Positions 22,446 through 34,758 are shown, counted from the stretch's first letter. The stretch is DNA of 64,000 nucleotides from Xiphophorus maculatus (GCF_002775205.1 NC_036444.1:5188501-5252500); one strand, 5' to 3'. The notes: a model not told the origin generated them from the sequence alone. A program made the numbers and translations.

Positions 22446-23401
22446 CAGAGCTGAAACGATTCCTTGAGTGATTCGAGTACCTTGATTATTAAAATTCCTC
22501 GAGGAAAATGTATCTGCCTCGAAGCCTCGTTAATTTATATTTTATTATTTAGCGCCATGTTTCGGTCGGGTCGTTACTTGCGTTGCTCAGCTCTCTCACT
22601 TCCGCCTGAGTTGTTGACGAAAACTAAATGTTAGCAGCATAGGGTTCAATTTTCAAGTTGGGCCTGGGAGGATTTTATTGATTGGTGATGTCTGGGTCTT
22701 TGTCGTTTCTCGTTCAACACTAAGTATCCTTAAAATGACTGGCGCGATGCCTGCAGTACGGTAGACGTTTCTCCTCTGGGAGCTGCTGGTTCAGAGTGAA
22801 CAGCAGAGAAAAGCTGAAGGATTATTTATACATTATATATAATTATATTTATACAGGTGAGCGGATAGACTGAACACTCCAAGTGGCTGTGTTTTAGTTG
22901 CGTAACTTTACGGACAAACCAAAAAATAAATTTCATATCATCCCGGTCGCCACTAATAGGTGGCGTTACAAACCTGGTAGATGTTTCTGTGTGTGATGAA
23001 CGAAGGTATCAAATCCCGTCGTTGTTATTGCTGAACACAAAGCTATAAATGTCTGGGCAAGATGAGAGTTCATCTATTAAACTGACTGGAGATGAATACA
23101 AAAACCAAAAGCTGGAATATAAACATTTTTTATAAGCATATTTGTGAGCTTACCTCTTTATTATTAAATTGAATATAATTTCAGACTTTTGTATAACTTT
23201 TCTTCACGTTAACTTAGTTATTATTATTGTTACAAGTTAATTTTCTAAACTACAGAAAAGTTATTGTTAGGGAAGCTCAAATGTAAAAAATTGGACTGAT
23301 GTTGATATGTGATAGTAAAACTGCTGTTATATTAGATTTACCAATGTTTTGGGTTTTATCCGATTACTCGATTACTAACATATTCATTTACAACAGCCCT
23401 A
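22446..23401. mobile_element. Non-autonomous hAT transposon in GIMAP intron
   Basis: The left end CAGAGCTGAAACGATTCC and right end TACAACAGCCCTA are inverted relatives, and the flanks TTTCATAC and TTTGATAC form an 8-bp target duplication with one mismatch. Subterminal CTCGAGGAAAA and CCGATTACTCGATTAC blocks are typical of a common fish hAT family. No transposase frame remains. Confidence 0.8.
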
Positions 23402-24179
23402 TTTGATACCTTGTGATATGTTGGTTTCAGCTCATTTTGTGATTATTTTTATTTTAACGTAGGGCTGTGATTTGGCTCTATGTGTTTTTATGTTGCTCGA
23501 ACTTCATTGAGTCATTTTTTGTTGTTTTAACTGTAAAACATTTTAGTTCTGCACTGATCGTCTTAATTGGCTTTATTGTTAGATTGTATGTAAACTCTGT
23601 CATATGGAAGATAAATTTTATTATTCAACATTTTACTGGGTCCAATATTAAATACAATATTGAACCCCAGTAATATTACCTAATATTACTGGATAATTTT
23701 AAGCCCAGTATAATTATGAATAATGTTGAATAACAGAAAATAAAGTATTTTAATGGTTTGGTCAGAGTGAATCTGACAGAAAATATGTGAACTTATCAGA
23801 AAATGGCTGTGGACAAAATAGACATTTAAAAATATACTGTATGAGTGTGAAAGGATATTAACTGATCTATATACAAAAACCAAGAGGTAGAGCAACTTGT
23901 GTATTAACTAATCTGTAGGATTTATTTAAATTACTTTGTGTGTGTTTGCTTTGGTTTGATGATGCCTAAATATACAACAACATCCATTGGTTATAAAAAA
24001 CATTTTAAAGAAACTATTAGCTGAAGCTTGAAACACATTTTAATAACTTTAATAATAATAATGATGGTCAAAATTTATAAAAATAGTTTTTTTAAAGTTA
24101 TCTATACTTTTCTTCCAGATTAATGAACCTAAACATGAACATATTATTTTGTAACTGACATCATTAAAGCCTTTTTAGT
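23402..24179. other. Intron sequence, AT-rich
   Basis: No repeat ends or coding signals recognised. The segment 23,757-23,930 resembles 59,095-59,190 and 3,900-4,030 (ATATGTGAACTTATCAG, AAATGGCTGTGRACAA), so it is shared GIMAP intron sequence. Confidence 0.5.
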
Positions 24180-24370
24180 GGAGGTGGTGTGGTGGTGCAG
24201 TGGTAACACACAACCCACACATGGAGGCCTTAGTCCTCCACACAGACGTCACAAGTTCAAGTCTTGACCTGATGACCTTTGCTGCATGTCTTCCCTCTTT
24301 CATTGCCTACTTTCCTGTCTAATTACTCTCAAAATAAAACCCATCTGAACCAAAAAATCCTTTAAAAACT
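24180..24370 (+). mobile_element. tRNA-derived SINE
   Basis: A-box-like GTGGTGCAGTGGT (24,191) and B-box-like AGTTCAAGTCT (24,254) are spaced as in a tRNA promoter. The body (TGGAGGCCTTAGTCCTCCAC, ACCTTTGCTGCATGTCTTCC, CTTTCCTGTCTAATTACTCT) is a familiar teleost SINE. The A-rich 3' end is near 24,350. Confidence 0.75.
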
Positions 24371-25333
24371 TATTTTTAAATATTTATCATATATGTAACG
24401 ATTAATAACAATCATCACCTGCTGGTTTAACTGGTTTAACTGGTCCCCAATTCCTAAAATAACATACATTGTGACTATATAGTGGAACTATTTTATTCCT
24501 ATTTTCAACAATATATCTTAGTAATGGGAAAACTATTTGGATATTAATTAAATTATGACAAACTCTGTTTCTTTATTAAATCTGTGAGAATTGCACTTTA
24601 TTTTCTAAATCAAATCAACAAAGATATCAGGTCAAATTTTCAAGCAAACCTATTTGCCCCTCATTCGATTGTAGAGGAATCACACAAAGGTTTAAATAAC
24701 CTGTGAATTTACATAAAACCTCAGCATGACAGGGTGAACAATCTGAGAGGATGAACACATGAATGTCATAAAATGGTGTAAATGTAGAGCAGATGATCGA
24801 AATACAGAGACTAAAATCCTCAACACACTGAACTGGGTTTGATTCCCAACCATCAGACATTTGCAACATGTTTTCCAATGTGTGTCTCGATTTCCTCAAT
24901 TTTGATTTGTGTCTGGTTCTGACGGCTCCTCCGTCACACTGATGGTTTCCAGTTACCAGATGGACACTAGATTTAAAACGCTGTAAATCCAAAACATCTA
25001 TTGTGTTTCATTGTTTACATTTTTAATGATATTCAGACGGTGTGCAGTTTTCTCCAGTTGTATGTAGTGTAGAGCAGCGCCCTGCCCCCACCTGTTGCTC
25101 TAAGCTTTCAGTCAGTTTAGAGCTAATTAATCAGTTTATGTTAACCAGATTTTATCTGTGGTCAGATTTCTACTTTTATTTCACAAACAGCAGAATAGCA
25201 CAAATGACATCACATTCTAAGAAAACAGATTCTTTGGTGGTTAAAATAAAGTTAAATCTAATGCCTGTTACCTATAATACTATCAGAAGCTAAATGTTGC
25301 TCTGCAGCTCCTGAACTGCTGTGTTGTTTTCAG
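24371..25333. other. Intron 3' part before the GTPase exon
   Basis: Mostly unremarkable. The last 50 bases (GCTAAATGTTGCTCTGCAGC, then a pyrimidine tract and TTTTCAG) are shared with the loci at 37.2 and 54.9 kb and end in the acceptor at 25,333. Confidence 0.5.
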
Positions 25334-26070
25334 AACCAGAGGCCGACCTCAGAGTGGTGCTGGTGGGTCAGGAAAGAGTCGGGAAGAGCTCAGCAGGAAA
25401 CACCATCCTGGGAAGGAAGGAGTTTAACTCTGAACTCAGTTTGGTTCCTCTGACTCTGAGCAGTAAGAGGGCAGAAGGAGAAGTTTTGTCTCGTAGAGTC
25501 TCTGTGGTGGACACGCCCGGACTCTCCAGCTCTGTTCTTACACCAGAAGAAGTGAAAGCTGAGATCCAGAGAGCTGTGGAGCTGAGCTCTCCTGGTCCTC
25601 ATGTTTTTCTGCTCACCATCCAGCTGGGAAGATTCACTGAACAGGAGAAGAGAGGATTGGAGATGCTGCAGGAGATTCTGGGTCCAGAGGTTTCCAAGAA
25701 CACCATGATCCTGTTCACCTACGGAGACCGACTGGAACAAACAGGCATCGATATTCATCAGTTTGTAAAAAGAGATAAAAACGTGCAGAAACTGCTGAAG
25801 AGCTGCAGTGGGATGTATCATGTGTTCAATAATCAGAAGATGGAAGACAGGAAGCAGGTCCAGGATCTGCTGGACAAAATAGATTCACTCAGGAAACGTC
25901 GTTATTTCCCCAAGATAACAAGGACTGCATTAGTATCTATTGCTATTGTTATTTTATTGGCAATACAATTCAGATCAGGTGCAGATCAGGAGAATCTCAT
26001 TAATTCTGAATTAAAATTATACATTGTAAAGTGTTCATATTGTAAATCTTTAATAGTCTTAAATATTTGA
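25334..26070 (+). CDS. gimap: GIMAP-family GTPase, main exon (tail-anchored type)
   Basis: AIG1/GIMAP GTPase with P-loop GQERVGKS, G3 DTPGLSS, conserved box LGRFTEQEKRGLEMLQEILG and a G4-like TYGD. The exon starts after TTTTCAG; the apparent earlier start is a GTG inside the intron. After the helical region (KKMEDRKQVQDLLDKIDSL-like) come basic residues (RKRRYF) and then a hydrophobic stretch, ALVSIAIVILLAIQF. That gives a likely C-terminal membrane anchor with no CaaX box. The last 35 residues differ from the 36.5- and 54.9-kb copies, and the shared 3' UTR block with AATAAA is missing, so the 3' end was probably replaced. A lymphoid membrane-bound GTPase role is inferred from family. Confidence 0.9.
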
Positions 26071-26289
26071 CACATGATACCACATAGGGGCACATTTTAA
26101 CAGAAAATTATGAAAATTCACTGTAACGTACTTTATGTTATTTTATTACACAATAAAATGTATCTGCAACACTAAAACTGTTTTCTTTTTAATTTTTTTT
26201 TACATTTATTGTTTTATTTTACAAAATGTTAAAAGTACATCCTGTGGGTATAAGCCTAACATTACTATACTTCTAACAAGGGTGTAGAT

Positions 26290-26650
26290 ATTCTACAGAA
26301 TATTTGCTGTACAATCCAGTACGCTGTGATGACTGTAACAGAATCTGTCAAAACTCTACATGCTTCGATAGACACAAAGTACCTCACAACAGACCTGATG
26401 CTGAAATGCTTGTGAGTAATTGTGAGATGATCAAATTATGTTCTACGTGTAAAAGGTTATATTACGTTCCTATGACCAAGGAGAAAACTTTACACGTATG
26501 TGAATCAAAATGTGTAATCTGCAGTGAAAAAAAACTACCTCCAGGTACAGATGTAACTCTTAAAGATCATCAGTGCTACATTCAAACCAGTGCTGCTGAT
26601 GACAAACTTCATGACAAACTTGTGTTTTACGATTGTTACATTTTTTAATT
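26290..26650 (+). mobile_element. Fragment resembling Polinton/Maverick DNA polymerase B
   Basis: The translation has a Cys/His pattern (CDDCNRICQNSTCFDRH, CSTCKRLYYV, HVCESKCVICSE, HQCYI) that I associate with the zinc-binding part of protein-primed B-family polymerases in Polinton/adintovirus-like elements. Only this piece is visible, so it is a broken fossil. No capsid, integrase or terminal repeats are seen nearby. Confidence 0.45.
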
Positions 26651-26851
26651 ACAAACAATGTGTCAGTGAAAAGCATTTGAAAACGCTTTTATTACAGATT
26701 TTGAGTTATACTGTGATCTGGTGAGATCACCCACACACGCCCACACACACAGGTACACTGACCACTGTTCTATTTAAAACTAGAGGTATTACAACATTCC
26801 AAATCTATTTGTAGTACATACTATATATATATTATTCTTGATTATCTAACA

Positions 26852-27402
26852 CAGTAGTCCCCAACCTTTTAGTCGTGCGGACCGGTCAGCCCTTCGATAT
26901 TTTGCTGTGGACCGGGGGGTGCGCGTCGTAAATATCGAGTCGGGGGTGGCGGGGGGAGGGGGGAGTTTACGTTCCAAAAAGAACCCGCGATAGGCGAAAT
27001 CCACGAAGTAGGAACCTTTATTTTTTTTACAATTATTATACAATGAAATACAAAATAATACATTGAAACCAAAGAACAAAACCTTTTTACAGGCCCAAAC
27101 ATTTGTTTAACAAATAAAAAGTACTGTATAAACATTTTTTTTTTTTACAAATAACTACTGTACTGTAAAATAATAATTTTAATACGAACTGAAGGCGGAT
27201 TCCCGTGCCCGAATTGCGGAGATCAGCGCCGCCCGATGTTCTGTTGTTACTCATTCTGCTGCAAGTTGGCTCAATTTTGACGCGCAAGACGTAACCGGTG
27301 AAATCCGGTTTAGGATTCTCAAAATAAAAGATCCGGAAGTAGTTCATTATTTCTTGCGCAGCCCTGTACCAATTGGTACAGGGCTGTGGTTGGGGACCAC
27401 TG
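26852..27402. mobile_element. Non-autonomous hAT transposon
   Basis: Ends CAGTAGTCCCCAACC and GGTTGGGGACCACTG are 15-bp inverted repeats with one mismatch. The flanks ATCTAACA and AACTAACA are an 8-bp target duplication with one mismatch. Subterminal GCGGACCGGTCAG and the 24-bp perfect palindrome at 27,361-27,384 (centre AATT) are typical of the family. No transposase frame. Confidence 0.85.
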
Positions 27403-27597
27403 AACTAACACTTATTGTTTTTCATACTTTAATTGTATTACTCTTAAAACTCGGTCAGAAGGAGTTTACCAAAACAATGTGTCGCAATGATGGGATTAAC
27501 AGATGTCAAAGGAATGTTTATTTTGGGGGCAGGGGTGGACATCTGGTCACCGAAATTAAAAGCAATTAATGATTAGGGTCATCAATCACTTCACCGA

Positions 27598-28092
27598 TTA
27601 AATTTTGACAGAAGGGTGCCTATATAATCTCTCTCGCATACCACGGAGCCAGCTCTGCAGATGAGGCGGTTCAGTGTCTGTGTCTCTCTTCCTTGCATTG
27701 CCCCCCCAACAAACGATTGCATAGAATATAACAGTAGATACAATGGACTTATAAAACATGTACAGGAGCTTAGAGCACACATTGAAGGAGGCCAATCTCC
27801 TCAAAAAGTACATTCTACTCTGTGCTTTCTTGTACACATTATCTATATTGGAGAACCAGTTCAGCTTATTGTCTAGTTGTAGGCCCAAGTATTTGTATGT
27901 GCTGACCACCTCCACCTCTATACCATCGATGGTAATAGGCTGAGGAGAGGGGGGCACCCTACGGAAGTCAAGAACCGTCTCTTTTGTTTTAGAGATGTTC
28001 AGTTCGCGTTTATTCCTGTGGCACCATACCCCGAAATCCTTCACCAGGCTCCTGTACTCCCCCTCTGCACCCTTCTTTATACAAGTATTCAA
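27598..28092 (-). mobile_element. LINE reverse-transcriptase fragment
   Basis: The minus-strand frame encodes an RT C-terminal region: KDFGVWCHRNKRELNISKTK, ETVLDFRRVPPSPQP, VVSTYKYLGLQLDNKLNW, AQSRMYFLRRLASFNVC, FYAIVCWGGN. After that the expected frame shifts (RLICRAGSVV appears in another frame). It is a 5'-truncated, decayed fish LINE of the Jockey/L2/CR1 group, inserted at the 3' side of the I/Nimb-like LINE. Confidence 0.75.
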
Positions 28093-30780
28093 TTTACCTC
28101 TTGAATACTTATTAATGCACTACTTGAATCTCAACAAATTATAACATTTGTCTCTCACACTTCTTCAATCCATTCTAAAACCATTAGAATTGCAATTAAT
28201 TCATCTGTATACGCTGTCAATTAATCTGTTATTCTTTTATTTCACATAATATTTAAATCTGGAATTACAAAAGATATATCTCTTTTATTGTTTAACATTT
28301 TAGAAGCATCTGCATAGATCTGTATGTACTCTGAATATTCTCTTTTTACGTACCTTTCCGCCTCCTTCTTTTCTGCCTCCATTTTTTCTGTAAGTTTAAA
28401 TCAACTTCAGCCTGTCCAAGGACCCCAGACGGAATAACAGGAATAGCAACCACAGGACTAATTAAAAAGTTATCTATTCCTACATTTTTTACTTTATTGT
28501 TATCCATCCAAAACTATTAATTTGTTTCTTTTCTTTTTCTTGACAAGGTTGCAGCGTAACATGTGGAGGATGAGCTTTATTATGTCCTTTAATATTTGCT
28601 CAGTAATTAATGGCTAGTTGTTCTATCCTGAGCTCCCGTGGCATCTCACCCATCTCAGCTTGTATAGCTGAAACTGGAGTTGTTTACATTGCTCCGCAAC
28701 AAAGTCTTAATGCCTGATATTGTATTCTGTCTATTTTTTTAATAAAGTATTTGAAGATGAGTTGTATAAAATACACCAACAATAAAAAATTATCTTATTA
28801 GTCCAGTACAAATTGTCTTTAAAGCTTTCCTATTTGCACCCCATTCTTTGCCTCTTAAAAAACCATATGTATAGATTTTTTTACTTTTTTAACTATTTCA
28901 GCTACATGCATCTTCCATGTAAGTTTATCAAACCAGATACGCAAACATTTAATTTGATTTGTCCCTTCTATACCATCCCCATATAATTTGAGATTCACAT
29001 TAAGATTTAATGTCCTATTTGTATAAACAACAAATTTAGATTTGGATGTTGAAAACCTAAATCCCCATTCTAATGCCCAAGTTTCTACATTATGTAATGC
29101 CTCTTGCAATTTCCTGTTTACAAATTCTACATTTTTCTCCCTCTTCCAAATAATATCATCTGCAAATAATGAAACCGTCATGTTGGGTTCCAGTTTCTTT
29201 ACCCACATACAGAACACCACCAGGAGAACAGATGATCAGATAAACGAAGTTTATTTTAACCAGATGAAAAGTGAGATTGTGTGATTCTTGTGCTTGAGGT
29301 TGCCAACCGGGGACGTCTGTCCTCTTAGACTGATCTTACTTGACATGAAGATAGACTTCCACCAGGGGGATAATACAGTGGTTTCCAGGGTGTGGTCTCT
29401 TTGTGGGTGTCCTTGAAGTGGTCCGGGTTCTAGTGTGAGGGCTTGACGGAGTGAGTTCTTTGTTGGAGATGTGGAGGCTGCAGTGGAGGCCAGACAGGTA
29501 AGTTCAGGTGCGGAGATTAAGAGGAGCGAACCGACTGCTAGCTGAGAATCCAGGACCTTATTGAAGATCTGCAGGGGTGAAGAAAGTACTTGGACAACCA
29601 GTGGGTAACACAAGAGGAGAAATCCAGAAGCCCAGGAACTCGGGCAACCAGTGGGTAACAATCCACGGCATCACGAGGGGGAAAATCCAGAAAGCCAGGT
29701 CTTGGTCTTCACAGGGAAACTTCCAAGGCGTCACAAGGAAACACCTCAGAGAGAGAACCAATTCTTTTTCATCAATCACCTCTCCTAAAATTCCTCCATT
29801 ATAATCATTTTGATCTCCCCATAAAGTGCTATGTGTATTGAAGCCCCACACCAAACTATTTTCCCTCTCCAGTGTTCTAAGATTGAGTCAAGTTTTAACT
29901 TTTCTAATTGTTTGCAAGGATTATAATAATTTATTATTTTAATATTTCCATCATTTGTCCAAATTTCTACAGTAACAAGTTCTAAATCTGATATTATTTG
30001 GAGCTGAATAAATTTTATGTTTTCCTTTAAAAATATGGCACAGCCTCCTCCATTCCCACTTATCCTATCTTTACGCAAGACTGAGTAAACATGAACACTA
30101 AACTGCAAAGATGGCTTGAGCCATGTTTCTTGAATGCATTTTTTGTCTAGTTTTGTATTTAGATTATTAATGAAGCCTTTACATTCCTTACCATATGCTA
30201 TTAGACTGCCAGCGTTCCTATGTAATATTAGAATTATGTGACAATTTGAGAAGCCTCAGCTTCAGATGATCCTTCTCCATGTCTAAGTTCATTATGGATT
30301 TTTTTTCCCAAGATAAATCTTTGACATTGAAAAACTTTGTGGCTGTCTTTACAATGATTTTTATTTTTTCAGTTTTAGTTCTTGCTTGTTCTGAGCAATC
30401 TATGATATATGCAAGAAAAGGAATCAATTTTTCTAATGTAATATTACATTGATTGTCTGTCACTCTTTTTCTTTCATAGGTTGTTTTTGGAGCATTTTCA
30501 ACATTTTTCACCTCTTTCACTACTTCATCATAAATAAATCTCTTATCAGTTTTAACTTTTTGAATTTCAGCTGCCTCTTTTCTTACCATGCATCCTGCAT
30601 ATGCTGCAGTATGACTTCCTCCAGTTACATTTAACAGGATTATTTCCACACTCACCATAAGGATGTTCAGCTCCACACCTACCACATCTCTGTTTCCCTT
30701 TACAAATGTTCGCAGTATGTCCATATATTTGACATTTATAACATCTGAGAGGTGGTGGAATATAAGCCCTTACATTATAT
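28093..30780 (-). mobile_element. I/Nimb-clade-like LINE, decayed and interrupted
   Basis: Pieces on the minus strand, from 5' to 3': CCHC zinc knuckles of ORF1 (CYKCQIYGHTANIC and CGRCGAEHPYGEC, 30,760-30,650), ORF1 C-terminal region to 30,218; endonuclease part (NGGGCAIFLKE, YYNPC, 30,108-29,785); RT part (SLFADDIIW, ALEWGFRFSTSKSKFVVY, 29,220-28,855); and RNase H (IQIYADASK and TDELIAILMVLEWIEE, about 28,330-28,150). Zinc knuckles plus EN, RT and RNase H are characteristic of I-group LINEs. The EN end and most of RT are replaced by the segment at 29,180-29,785. Confidence 0.75.
29180..29785. mobile_element. Repeat inserted in the I/Nimb-like LINE
   Basis: Begins GTTGGGTTCCAGTTTCTTTA and interrupts the LINE between EN and RT. 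The same beginning occurs at 33,706 (GGTGGGATCCAATTTCTTTA, CCCACATGCAGAAC). The interior has a repeated block CAACCAGTGGGTAACA at 29,597 and 29,645. No ends proven; an LTR or a non-autonomous element is possible. Confidence 0.5.
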
Positions 30781-32092
30781 AAGCCGTTTTAACATAAATT
30801 TGGTTTTGTCTTACTCTACGTAATTATATTCTAGATACAGTATCTAAAAATGCATTTTGACTAGACAAAACTACATTTTGACTATCCAGAATGGTAATTT
30901 AAGATATCTGCATTTACATTCTGACTAGTAAGAATAATAATTCAAGATATCTTCGATTACATTTTGACAAGTTAAAATTCTTTTCAAAACATCTCAAATT
31001 ACGTCACCGGATCTGTCGTTTGATGGGACACATATTCATAATTAAAATTTAAGATATCTTGAACGTAATCATGACTAGTCAAAATAAAAGTTTTTAGGTA
31101 TCTGAATTAAGAATTGTGTGGAAGCCCCTTTGTGCTGCCCAAACAGTTGTCTGCAGAATGTTATGTTTCCTGCATAAAAGTGTCAGTGAAATGCCACAAC
31201 GTAGAAAGAGCTCGGCAATGTTGGATATGCGGAGACCACAAAACCTTATGTAATTTAAGACTGCTTCAGGAATATGCAAAGAATTTCCTGTTTATTCATT
31301 TCTGACAAACCGAATGCACTGAAAACCAGTTTTGAAAAGCTAAAATTTCTATTGTCAAACCATTTTCAATATGAAAGTGGTGCATTTTCAAACATCTTTT
31401 CTAGTTTTTTCTACGTTTCATTGTTTTATTAAACTTTCAAATTGCTACGTAAGTAGCAGTGATGTTTTGATTATTCAGAATACATATTCAAGATATCAGT
31501 AATGTCATTCTGACTAGTCAAAATGTTAATTTAAGATATCTTAAATAGAAAAGTTGTGCAATTCAAGATATCTCTTATTTATTTGGAGATATCTTAAAAG
31601 GAACTTTGACTAGTCAAAATTACAATTCAAGATTTTGTTTTGTCTAGTCATTGTTTGCTTTTAAGATATCTATAATTTACTTTTCACTAGTCAAAACTAC
31701 ATATATATTATCCAAAAATACATTTAAGATATCTTGAATTATGGTGTCATTTGAGATATCTTTAATTAGAATTATGACTAGCCAAAACTAAAATTGAGAT
31801 ATTTTGAATTTACCTTATGACTAGTCATAATTTAATTGTATATATCTGAAATGTGAGTTTCAGATAGTCAGTAATTCATTTTAGATATCTTGAATTGAAA
31901 TTTTCATACAAGTCAAAGGTAAATCTGATGTCATTTCGACTAGTCAGAATGTAATTAGAGATACCTCAAATAGGTCATTTGTCTTGTCAAAATATAATTA
32001 GATATCTTAAATTACTAAAATGTCTAGTCATAATTTTTTTTTTAATATCTGGAATGTAACGACGGTAAAACTGAATTTATGTTAAAACGGCT
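30781..32092. mobile_element. DNA-transposon-like element built of alternating 10-bp palindromes
   Basis: Terminal inverted repeats AAGCCGTTTTAACATAAATT and its complement at 32,073-32,092 bound 1.3 kb. Inside, TGACTAGTCA-like and AAGATATCTT-like palindromes alternate every 20-60 bases; I count roughly a dozen of each type with variants. The centre (31,100-31,470) lacks them. No transposase frame or clear target duplication was seen. It splits the ORF1 region of the I/Nimb-like LINE from whatever lay upstream. Confidence 0.65.
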
Positions 32093-32840
32093 TGTCGTAG
32101 AAACGCTCTTTCTATATAGTTGAATTTATTCAAGACAATAACCTGTGTATATTATAAATTCTTATAAAAGCCTGGTCCTTAAATAATAAATTATCATAGG
32201 AGTGTAATAATTTACTTAAGTCAAGCTTTTCAGAAACAACAAAAGGATGTTTTTATTTACTTATCCTACAAGGCTGAACATGCTATCTGCCAAAATATTT
32301 CTCCGTAATTCTCTTCCCCTGGAAATATAATATAAAAAGTTTTGATTGGCAGTTTAGGGGTGCGTACGTCGCTGAATATAATTTAGAAAAATAAACTAAC
32401 AGCAAGTGATAAAACTGAAATTCCTCTTCTTTAGGAATCAGTGAGGCATGAAATCCTTCAGATTGTGAGAACGACTCCTACATCCTGTGAAAGAACTTGA
32501 TCCACCAAGACTTTGCCCTCCATAGACCAGGTCCATTTTAAAGGATTCCCAGAACTTTTGGGATTTTGAACTTGAGGTCTTACCATATGCAGTTTATTTT
32601 GAATATTTTAATAAAGAACTGATGTACTGCTTTAAATATAATTCCTGTATTTTAATTGCTTTAAACAAATGGCTACATAAACCAGGGCAATCAGAAAAAG
32701 TGCCTGTTTTCACAACTGTACCAACTTTAGTACTTTTCAACGTAACAATAATTGTACATTTTTACAAATCCTGGCTAATTTAGCAGGACACTAATACACT
32801 GTGCAGACATCTTAGACCGGGATCACAAAGCTGGTGGGCA
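32093..32840. other. Intergenic, AT-rich
   Basis: No recognised gene. 32,440-32,640 reads like a 3' UTR remnant (TTTAATAAAGAACTG). Nothing further supported. Confidence 0.35.
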
Positions 32841-33245
32841 CGCTGTAATATTTAGAAGAAAGTACTGAAAAAAGGTTGTCGTAATACTTTAAAATTCAAA
32901 AATACTTTATCACAAAAGGGAAACTAAATGATGTTTTAGCTCATTAACTCAGATTCTTCAAAGAGTTATTGAAGATGGTGATGGTAGTTGGCAGGAAATA
33001 TCTCTGGTGCAGTCTGTATTACAACAAATCTGAAGAAGCTTCTAATTGAAGACACTCTGTTTTCTCCAGACGGTCTCATCAAGAGAATGCTCAGTGTTGT
33101 CTATAACTTTCTTGATTTTATGAGGAATCCTTCTTCACACTATTGTCTCCAGAGATTCCACAGTCATCTCCAGAACAGAACCAGTCTTTATCAGACCACA
33201 GCTATATCCAAACTATACCAGTGACTTTGAGTAGGACAGAGATGA
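32841..33245 (-). mobile_element. Probable LINE 3' region
   Basis: CTCATCAAGAGAATGCTCAG, GTTGTCTATAACTTTCTTGA, GAATCCTTCTTCACACTATT and CTCCAGAGATTCCACAGTCA resemble the C-terminal coding and tail region of a fish LINE on the minus strand. No long frame survives. Confidence 0.4.
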
Positions 33246-33307
33246 TCTTTATGCAATTCAAGCCTGTTGCAGCTGATGACGTCACAAAAGTGAACTACCA
33301 GCTATAT

Positions 33308-33526
33308 CAGTGGTCCTTAAATCCAGGCCTGTAGGGCCGGTGTCTTGCAGGTTTTAGATGTGTCTCTTCTTCAACACACCTCAGTCAAACAATGAGGATG
33401 TTACTCTGGAGAACCCGACTGCACTGAGGAAGTGATTCAGCTATTAGAGTCAGGTATGTTGGACCAGGGACACATCTACAAGTCACAGGATGCCGGCACC
33501 TGAGGTCTGGAGTTGAGGAGCCCAGT
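33308..33526. mobile_element. hAT-type MITE
   Basis: Relative of the MITE at 7,578: CCGGTGTCTTGCAGGTTTTA, GATGTGTCTCTTCTTCAACA, GTGATTCAGCTATTAGAGTC, ending GGTCTGGAGTTG. The flanks GCTATAT and GCTAGAT look like a worn target duplication. Confidence 0.65.
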
Positions 33527-34758
33527 GCTAGATGAGGAACTAAAAAAAAAAAAATGCTACAGAACTAGACGCCATATCAGAAACTTAGCATGTTAAAAAC
33601 AGTCATTCTCCACAAAAAAAAAAAAAAATCTCAGCAGATGTACCTGAGAATCAATGAGCTTCAGTATTAATGGCTTTTTAAGTGATTTTATTTCAGAAGA
33701 GACTGTTATGGTGGGATCCAATTTCTTTACCCACATGCAGAACCACAGGAGAACAGAAATCAGTTAAATGATAATTAAACAATATGACAAGATGGGTTGA
33801 GAGAGTATGATCCCTGGGACAGGCTCACAAAGTCGTCTGCACACTAAGGGACAGCAAAAGGAGATGATAATAAGTATTCATATCTATGAAAATAATGGTA
33901 AAACTGCTTAACTTCTTTGATAATGCTAATAGAAAACATTTAGGCCAGCGACAGTTACCAGTCACTTCACTAAATAATGGATCGAAGTCCATCTCTTCTT
34001 TATATGCCGCTACTGTCATCTTCTGGTGCAAACAGATATTGCACCAGAAATTTACTCTTAAAATAATGCAGTTGAACAAAAAAAAAAAAAAAAAAAAGTG
34101 CGATGATTATGGCTAACAGATGATGAAAACTCAAAAATAAATGTCTCCGAAATCTGAGACATTGAAAAGGAAGGAAAAAGTTTTGAGAGGTAAAGACTGG
34201 ACTGTTTCTAAAATGAGTGGTAAAAAATGTAACTTTTTTATAATATTTTTCATAATATTCAACATTTTTGGAGCTTTACTTGAGTAATTATGGCTGATTT
34301 TCAACAAAGTGAAGGGGAAGAAATATGAAATTACATTAAAAAGTAATTTTTGTTGCTTCAGGGTTAAAACTGCTCTCAGAACAGGAGGTCTGCAGGATGT
34401 GAAGTGTTTGTTCAGACAACACTGAATATAATTAGGAGAAATTAACCAAGAAATCTGATTTCATCTGATCCACAGGAACTTTAAATCCTGTAGGACAAGT
34501 CCTCTGTCTGTTTGTCTTCAGTTGTCACTGTTTGTCCCCTTATCTCTGAGTTTCTTCTGTTTTATTTGAGTTATCAAAGTTAAACAGTGAACTTCCTGCA
34601 AAATTCCTTGAGAAAAACAAATAAGTCAGATCCTCCCTAAATAAACACAGCTGCTTTTTCTGCAGTCATATAGGCTCCTAAAAATAAGGTTACATATGTT
34701 TAAACTTCATTTTGTGAAAAAAAAAATAGCTTGTCAATTTATTGTTGGGAACCCTAAG
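33527..34758. other. Intergenic with repeat remnant and A-runs
   Basis: A second copy of the 29,180 repeat start lies at 33,706-33,830. There are A-runs at 33,542, 33,616 and 34,079. Nothing coding is recognised. Confidence 0.4.
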
